Shown here piece by piece: positions 24,401 through 33,400 of a stretch of 64,000 nucleotides of DNA. The stretch comes from Salminus brasiliensis (Eukaryota > Chordata > Actinopteri > Characiformes > Bryconidae). The notes beneath the pieces are model-generated. The model saw nothing but the letters and a program-made list of their open reading frames with translations. It had not been told where the DNA came from and made no database searches. Location: contig NC_132900.1 of the NCBI RefSeq assembly GCF_030463535.1, forward strand, positions 30,628,721 through 30,692,720, in the 5' to 3' direction. Position 1 is the stretch's first letter; the number at the start of each line of letters is the position of its first letter. The translations under genes and the position numbers were made by a program.

Positions 24401-27400
24401 AAAAGAGCTTTTCAAAAAAAAAGGCAGAATTTATTGTGGAGTGAAAAATTCTGATTAAATGCACATGTGAAGTGAAGCCCCACTGAATCAGGTGAACCCT
24501 AATTCATTTTTTACCGTCTGCTCCTGACACATTTTTGTGAGGGGGAACGGGTAGAGCTTGCAAAATAAGGTTGAATCCCTGAGCCTCATACCTGCAGGGC
24601 ACAGTGCACTGAAGAAAATCCACCATCTTTTGGGCATGCTGCTTGGTGCCATAGTAAAAATCGATGCCCTCTAAAAGGAAGGAAAGGGGGGGGGGGGGGG
24701 GGGGGGGGGTTAGAGAGCATAAAAATGAAGCAATTTAAAAATAGAGCTGTGCACTGTTCAATCTGCCAACTGTCGCGCTTCCAACATGAGAGCGTACAGA
24801 ACGTTCTCCTGTAACACGGTCCAGATGGAGGGGTTGCCAATATGGCCGCCACATGTCAAGCATTCAAAGGTTTAAATCTATTTTCACACCCGTAACCCAA
24901 CCTTGTGTGTTGGACCCTCGATCATCAGCAGCTGAAATTTTGGAGCTCTTTCTACTGTTCCAGAAATAGTGAGAAGCAGGAACTGTTCAGGAGATCTGGA
25001 ATAGTGAGCTGGTCTTAAGGAGAAACTGGATACTACAACTAAGAGGGCTGGTTCCACCTTTGGGGTTCACCTCGATATCTTTTTAAATGGATGCTAAACC
25101 AGCCCTGACGTGTGTTATGAGCTGTAACAGAATAACAAATATACTAGATCCTAAAATAGTCCATTTATTTTTACACAACCACTTTCCAACCTCTCATTTC
25201 TCTCATAGAACTAAATTGAATTCTAAGAACAACAACAAGAGGTATCCCAGTGGTTCAGCGGTCTAATGCACTAGCACTATGGCCCGGGGGTCGGGAGTTC
25301 AAACCCAAAGTCATACTGCTTTGCCATTAGCAGCCAGAGTCTGCAGGAGCACACTCTTATAGCGGTGTTGGTCGGCACAGGCGTCTGTTAGCTGGTGAGA
25401 TGGAGCTAGGTACCCGCCGCCGGCTTCACATGCATCAGAGGAGACCTGTGTTTAGGCCTTACTGGGAGCATTGCTAGTGCTGGGGGGAGATAGGAACAGG
25501 TGGCTTTACTGGCGGTACCAAATGTGGAGAAAGAGAAAAACCCAGGCAGACATGAATATGAATGGGCGGAGCTAATCTGTGGTTGGCTGATTAGTTGAAG
25601 ATATGTAAATGAGATGTTTCTTGTGACATCAGAGAACCAGTGAACTGAAAACAGGCTTTCAACCCATGGTAGTTTTCATATGTTGGCTGGGGGGTGATTT
25701 GTACATTAAGCATTATAATGTTTACACGCTTGACATTTTAACTTTTATTTTATTTTTTAAATTAATTAATTTTTTCCATTAGGGGTCCTTTAAAAATAAC
25801 ATACCATGGATCTCCTTGATGCGAAGAGTGTTCTGGTGCACCCGGTGTTTCAGAATTAGCTGTTCCAAATAGTAAAAGGTCTTCTTGTGAACAGTCTACA
25901 CAAAAAAATAACAGGTAAAAAAATGACATATTAATACAGATAATACAGTCAGATATAGACTGGCTGACCGCTTTTCCCCCTGGTAACCACATCTGGATGT
26001 GTACTGAAAATATTTATAAGGCTGGACTGAAAGAACACCCTGGGAACTATTAAACTTGGCTGTTTTATTATATTTTACTTCTGTGGTAGACCACAGCTGA
26101 CTAAAGTACAACCAAGCCAAGATTATGCCCTGGATTTAAAGTTGTGTCCAAGCTCATGTTCAGCAGGTCCTTACCTTCTGTCTCACTTGCACAACCGCCT
26201 TCCAAAAGTCTTTGGCTTCAACTCGATGGCAGTCATCACACATCTGCGGCTGTATGATGTACTCCACCACGAACACCTGCTGCAAGATTGCTCCATTCAT
26301 GACCTGTAGAGAAACCAGATAGATATAGATTTCAAAACAAGAGCTAGAAGAGCTTCTACTATTCTATCAATGCTTAACAGCCAGCAAAAGCACCTCTTTC
26401 TGAATGGTCAGCTTCAACTTGATTCTTTTAGAATGGGGTTCTGTCCATAAGAAGCCTGCATCAATGAGCCGGACCTAGGCAGAATAAGGAACACAGTTCA
26501 GAGACCCAACCACAGTATAGGATCAGTGCAGCTGGTTATGCTGTTGGCACTATTTTCTTACCTTAGTCATTGAGCTCTTAAGTTTCTTCAGACAGAGAGC
26601 GAGTAGCTCCCTGGACTCCAGGGCACACTGCACCCATGTGCCTGGGGGCTGCAGGTACCTATTGGAACAGATAAGGGAAGCTGTCAGTCAGGCAAAAGAA
26701 CCGATTCACTCACGAAACACCAAGACTACTACAGCCTGGAATAGATGTGCATGGCCTCAAGCCCTGAGCTTCATAACAAGTAATTTGTTGTCAAAATGCC
26801 TTTAGCAACTCAATCCTGCTACAATTTTATTAAATGAATGGTTCAGATAAAAGTCACATGCTTCTCTACCCTTCAATGACTGGTGTGTAGTGACTTAGCT
26901 TGTCCAGAAATGCATGTGTAAAGTGTGTCCTTTAGTGGTGGTTAAAAGAAATCTAATAAAGAGAGCTGGATTTTAATTTCTCAGTGCATGTATGCTCCTT
27001 TACAACAGTTCTCTGGACTCTCTTCACTGTAAGGTGACTCCAGGAGCAAGACATACAGATTCTCATATACCAGTGCTTATTGATGTGGTTTAGGACACAT
27101 TGGGCCAGTCATTAAAAATCTTTTCTAGTTTTGATTATTATTCAGTTAATTTTTGGTACATTAGCATGATTAAAACCTCTATGTGCAAACTAATGTAGAC
27201 AAATGGCAAGATTGTTAATGTGCCATTTAAAGACTCACTGCAGTGTTTTTGCTTTAAATAATTACAGCCCAAAAACACTGCTTATCTAGTGCAGGGGGAT
27301 CCATCTTATATACTGCAGTAATTTAATTCCAGCATAAATAACATCAAACAGCTTATTACGTTAATTAAAACTTATGGAAATGTTACTGTTTCATTTTAAT

Positions 27401-30400
27401 TAAATTTTCTAAAATACGTTTTGAAAACAATTTTAGCTCTCGTAAACAGGGTGGGTAGATGGTGCACTCTCCCCCCACCAATCACTTATCAGCAACGCTG
27501 GCCCAAACAGGCGTCTGATAGCTGCTTCGTGGAGCTGGAAATCCAGCCTTTTCCGCAGAGCACGTTGGCTGCCGGGCAATGCCCCATCAGGGGTAGTTTA
27601 AAAAGAGGCAGCAGCTGGTTTTGCATGTATTTGAGAAGGCGCGTGTTAAATCCCTACCCTTCTAATGTTTGGAGAATTGCTAGCGCTAGGGGGAACAACA
27701 GACAGGTGGGTTAACTTGCAGGGGAAAAAAATAAAAAATAATAAAATAAAACTCAACCTTTGGTGAAGCTGCACAAGACCTCTCACCAGATCTAAATAAC
27801 CTGAGTCATATTAATGTAAAATCCTGTAGTATTACTCTACCGCCTTAGTCCACATTTCTCTACCCAGTGACACTTCTGCATCTCTCAGCTTGTCCAGAAA
27901 TGTACACGTACAGGCGGCGCATACATCTATGTGTATTTATGGCAGTAGTGAATTTCACTCCCCAACTGTAGTGGGAGCCAAGGAGTGACAAATATCAAAT
28001 ACCATGAAAAATGCAGAGCTTAAACTAAAGAAGACACTCCACTCAATGTACCTCCAGGCTTTTATTTCAGTCATTTAGGCTCCATGTGAGAACATCAAAT
28101 ACAGAAGAAATACAAAAACAACTTATTTTTGTGGTTTACGATGTGCGTATGGATTCTGGAAACAAATAACGCATCAGTCATACTCCACATTTCCATGATT
28201 TGCTGGGAGCTCGCAAGACAAAGTACAAAATATCAAGCAGACACAAAAATAAAAAAGATAACACCGCTAACAGTATTTTCCACAAGGCGTCTCCAACGTG
28301 TCCATAACCTCTCCAAATACATGCATATCATGCCATTTAAGTAATTAGGAGGTAGGCTCCAAAATACACTATATGGACAAAAGTATGTGGGACATCCAAA
28401 CAACACCTACTATGACTTTTCTAAACTCATAGGCATTAATATGGAGCCGGTTCCCCTTTGCTCTAAGCTCTACCAGCAGCAGCAGGTCTGGAGCTCTGCT
28501 GCAGTTATTGAGTCAGTTGGAGGCTTTTCTGCACTCTGCTCTGAGCTCAGCACTCGGCCCTGACCCCGCTCTGTAACTTCACATGGTCTGACTCTTGGCA
28601 GCGGAGGAGTTGCTTGTCCTCAGAGCTCCATTAACGTAAGGTTAACTGTAGTCTCTACAGCAGATCTCTTTGGTCGCTTTAGCAGTGTCGAATGTCGCAC
28701 CCATCATAATGTTCTACATGTCGTTCAAATTCTCCAACGACAATTAGGTCCCGTATACAGTACACTAGATTGTTATTCAAAATACAACATAAAACCGAAA
28801 ACCAAACCAATTAACAGAACTTTCGGGCAAACAAACCAACCAATTCGGTCAACATTTAAGTAAAAACAACAACTAAGCTGATCAGGCAACTGTAAGTGCT
28901 CTACTTAATACAAAAAATAAGGTTACAGTGTTTTGTTCGTTGAATAAGCAGTTTTACAAACTGTAGCCTAAAGTTCTAACTACTGAACAAGTTCTAGCTA
29001 CATAGAGAGTTAGTGACGATTGTAGTTAGTTTTTTGCTCCCTTTGCTATTAAAAAAAAAAAAGTGTGATTAATTAAAAAGGTAATTAATGGATCCACAAT
29101 GATGTCTGCACAAAGAACAAGCATCACTGCTGGAGGTAGCCTCCGTTACTCATCTCCACTTTTCCATTTCAGTAGTTTGAGAACTGTTTAGCTTATTTAA
29201 GGTTCAGGAGCATGTTTACACTAGGCAGTAACATGCGTTAGTGGTGATCGGATCACCCCCAGGAAGCACCGTGATCGGATTGCGTCCGGATCACTCAAAG
29301 CCCATTCGGAGGTGGGCAGAGATCAGTACATTTAAGACAAGTGTAAACAGTTCAGTTGGGAGATATATATATATATACACACACACACACTTTTTTCACA
29401 ACGTTGTACTATCTCAAAATAATACAGCTGGACTGCAGTTTGCAGAAACTCCACTTATGAATGTCTAGACGAGGCCGACTCGAGCATCCGGTGTCTAATG
29501 AACGAGTAACTGCTGCTGAAAGAAAGAACAGAAGCTGAATTTAAAGTTTTGGATCTGTAGCCACTCGCTAAGCTAGCCTTTGCTTAGCTAACTCAGCTAC
29601 AGCTCCACCGAGTCTCAACCAGCCCAGGGCAGCTGCTGCTGACTAACTGCTGACCCCGACACAAGTGCTGACCGTAAAATCTCCGGTCTGAAAGAGCGAA
29701 ATGGAGCGACTGGTGTTGGGAAGAACAGAAAGGAGAAAGGAGAGGCCGGTTCTGCTAGGTTTGGACTCATAGCCGGCTATCTAGGCTTAGATAAGTTAGC
29801 TAGCAGGCTAAACACCACAGCACAGGCCGTGTTCCAGATAACCGAGGCTCAAATCCATCTGTTTAGAGGATAAAGCCTCGTATCTGAGAGCGCAGAGTAG
29901 AAGGAATGATTTTAGGAGTGTTTTCAGACTAATTTTGTAGACCGGATCATCCAGGTTAGCTTGCTCTGTCCTTCAGTGTCACCAAACACGTAACTTGGGC
30001 CTTGGTTTTCAGAGCCTCACTAGTCAGTGAGCAACCACAGAACCACCCACCCTGTGGCTCTTTATTTGGACATGTACTAGATACAGACACACAACAGCAA
30101 TTTAATAGACGTCCCAACTTTGAGATTCAACATTTTTTTAATACCAAAGTGCTACGATAGTACCGTTATACGGTCCAAGACCAGTAAATGCACTTTCTGG
30201 GATCAAATACTGTAGTCAAGCGTCAAAAGGATCTGTCGAATGCTGCCAAAAAACGTGAATAATTACACGAGTAATTATTATTGTGGATATTGACTTCACT
30301 CGCTCCCTCTGTATTTGTGCACTTATTTACCAAACAGCGACGGCGGTATTAAGAGTTCGTTCCCTTGCATTTGGGATTTGCTTGGTCCTTTGATTTTTTT

Positions 30401-33400
30401 TTTCTTTTATTATAGAGCCATTACAGGAATGTGAGAACCATCTATTTGGTCCCCCGTGTTGTAGAAGAACCCCCACCATTGCTCTAACCAGTTTACAGTC
30501 TCCCGAAGCTGTGATGAGAAACGGTTGTTTACAGGACATTTACGGGAACTTAAGTCCTTGAGTTTTTTTACGCTGTAAAGTAAATCCAGATCTCATCTGG
30601 TCACACTAGGAATGCATTTCAGTAACAAGTGAAAACAGGATCCAGTCAAACTAGGTCCAGATACTACACGCATGTGCTTTAGGATTCAAATCTAGCCAAC
30701 TCACAGACTGCTTAACACGTTCCACAGACAGTCTATGTGCCTAAAACCTCTTCTGGTCATGCCAGTCTGTAAAGCACATCCGGTCCACAACGACGCAGAG
30801 TGGAACGCCGCAAGATCTGCACATGAATATTGTTTTCATCTTGCAGTGCGCACACTTCCTCCTCCCTTGCGTGGCCTTCAGGCGAGGATCAGCGGATAAC
30901 GCGCACACTGGGACAGGGAAGCACCCCTGTGGTTTGCGCTCTAGAGCTTTAGGGGGCTTAACGGGAGATGCAGAGGATGTCTCAATGGCAACCGCTGCAG
31001 GTGTAGACACTTGTGGCTTCCCGACATCAGCCAGCTCCATGCACAACACCTCCCTGAAGCGCTTCTGGGTGAGGGGCTTCTGCTGCTTTGCCAGTGCCAT
31101 CTCCTTGTGGATGATAAAGCTGTTCACCACTGCAATATCAATAAAGTGGAGAAACAGCTTCACAAACCAACGCCTGGTCTTCTGAGTAACAGAGAAGTAC
31201 TTAATGAGAGCGTCGGATAGGTCAACTCCTCCCATGTACCGGTTATATTCCTTCACAGGCTCGGGCACGGGGATCTGGTGGGTGCACCAGGTGCCATCTT
31301 GACTTCTGATTCGACGATGCACAGACTGCCCGCCATAAGCTTTGTGGACAGTGGAGCACAGAGCGACATCCCGCGCGTCCCTCCACTTTACGAACAGCAA
31401 CGGACCATCCCTAATCCATCGCATGTCACCACGGCCCACGTTCTTTGGCAGGGCATTGACTGTCGTTTTCGGGAAGCCTATCCTGTTCTCACGGATGGTG
31501 CCACAGGCCCCAAAACCAAGTTTGTGCAGGTGCCGGAAGAGCAGCGTGCTGGTGTAAAAGTTGTCGACATACACCGTGTACCCTGTGCCCAGAGAGGGCA
31601 CATGGAGCAGGTGGACAACAACGTCAAAGCTAAGGCCATTTCCTGACGGTTGCTTAGCCTTGCCCTCATAGACGCTAAAGTTATAGGTGTAGCCACTGGT
31701 GCTGTCGGCCAGGACGAAGAGCTTGTAGCCCCACTTGGTGGGCTTGTGCTTCATGTACTGCTTCATCCCGATCCTCGCCCTGGTGGCCACCATGCGTTCG
31801 TCTATAGAGAGGTTCTGGCGGGGGTGGTAGTAGGCCTTGCAGGCAGCCAAGATCTGATCCTGGAGAGGCTTGAGGCGGAAGAGACCATCATATTCAGGCT
31901 TACCTCGGAGCTGATCATTCTTGGCGCTTTCCTTTGGGTCGCTCATTTGCAGGAACGCAATGATGGCGGCATACCGGTAGCCAGGCATCACAGAAATAGG
32001 AAATGGGAAGCTGTGCAAGCAGTCCTTCCTCCAGAGGTCCACGAAAGATGAAGGTCTCACAAGTCCAAGATAGAGGACTATGCTAAAAAAATGAAACATT
32101 TCATCAGGCGTCACGTCCGTCCACCGCCTCTTCATGCCCTCTGCGTGTTTCTGTGCCGCGTAGTTGTTGGTATTGTTGCACAAGGTTCGCATCACCTCTT
32201 TACTAAAGAACAGCTGAAAGAGATCAGAGGGGCTATAGTTTGCCGTAAAATCCAGCTGAACTCCTGGGGTCTTCCTGGGGCGAAACGGCAACGGAGGAGG
32301 CTTCTGGTCTTCCTCCGAGGGATAACACCACCTGTCCTCAGGTGGTGGTGATACTGTAGACATCTCCACGTCAACGCTAGGTTGTTGCCCAGCTGAGCTT
32401 TGTGAATGGCCTTTGGGTGCCGGAGACGACGGTATGAACATTCTTCTCTTTGCTAGAGTTGGCGATGCTGTGCAAGTCCGCTTTTTGACACCAGGTTGTC
32501 GCCTAGGTGAGGTACGTGAGGGGCTTCCAGACGTTGGAGACAGTGGTATGAACATTTTCTTAGTAGGAGATGGTGATGTGCACATCTCCACTTTGACACT
32601 GGGTTGTTTGCTTCCAGATGTTGGAGATGTTGGTGGTATGAGGCTTGTGCTTCTGGTGTCTCCAACATTAGCCTGTCCTCTAGCATAAGTATAAGGAGTG
32701 TCCACAGAATAAGGAAGGGTCGAAGCTGAAGTCCCTGGGAGTGGGTCACAAGAGGTAGGACAGACGCCATGTTGGGGAAGGTTGGATGGATCAGCTTCAC
32801 TGCAAGAAAAAGATAGGACAACAAGACCAAATGGATAAAACAGGCAACATTAACAGCGGACCTCTTCTCATCCTGGACTTCACCTCTTCCAGCCACTTCC
32901 CTCTGGTAGAAGATTCAGGGCCATCCAAACCACGTCAACCAGACATGCTAACAGCTTTTCACCCAAAAGAGCTGTAGAGCTCATTAAAGGGGCGCAACGA
33001 CTAATCAACTTAGTCGACCAAAATCAATGACCAAATTAGTTAGCATTTAATTTAATAGTCGATTTGCTGGCGAAGTCACCACACGTTTTTTGTTTTTTTT
33101 TGTGTGTTTTTTTTTTTACACTAACTAGGAACTAGCACATGCATCATGAATTAATTGCTGTTACTTTTTACAGTAATTCCCTGAATCTGGACGCAGAGAT
33201 GCAATGAAGACGTACAGAGCAGCTGTCCGTCACGTGAACAGAGCGGGTGGATAAAACTGGTACGGTCTGTAAACACTGAGCCACAAGAGCGGCAAGGCCT
33301 CACACACCTTTAGCGGCATCACAGTGGTGTGTGTGAGCGTAGAGCAAAGTTCTATTAGTGGGAGGCGTGGGAGTCTCAGATGGACTCAGACTAAATGGGG

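Noticed and set aside
30823-32688. Several plus-strand ORFs of 60-133 codons
   Set aside because: They are antisense shadows of the piggyBac frame.
32453-32896. 147-codon minus-strand ORF starting at ATGGCGTCTG, upstream of the transposase
   Set aside because: It is out of frame with the transposase, crosses the splice site and has no known domain. It could matter only as an upstream ORF.
32985-32995. TTAA followed by AGGGGCGC as a piggyBac end
   Set aside because: It faces the wrong way for the right-hand end of the minus-strand element and fits better with a hAT-type start or the end of the LINE fragment.
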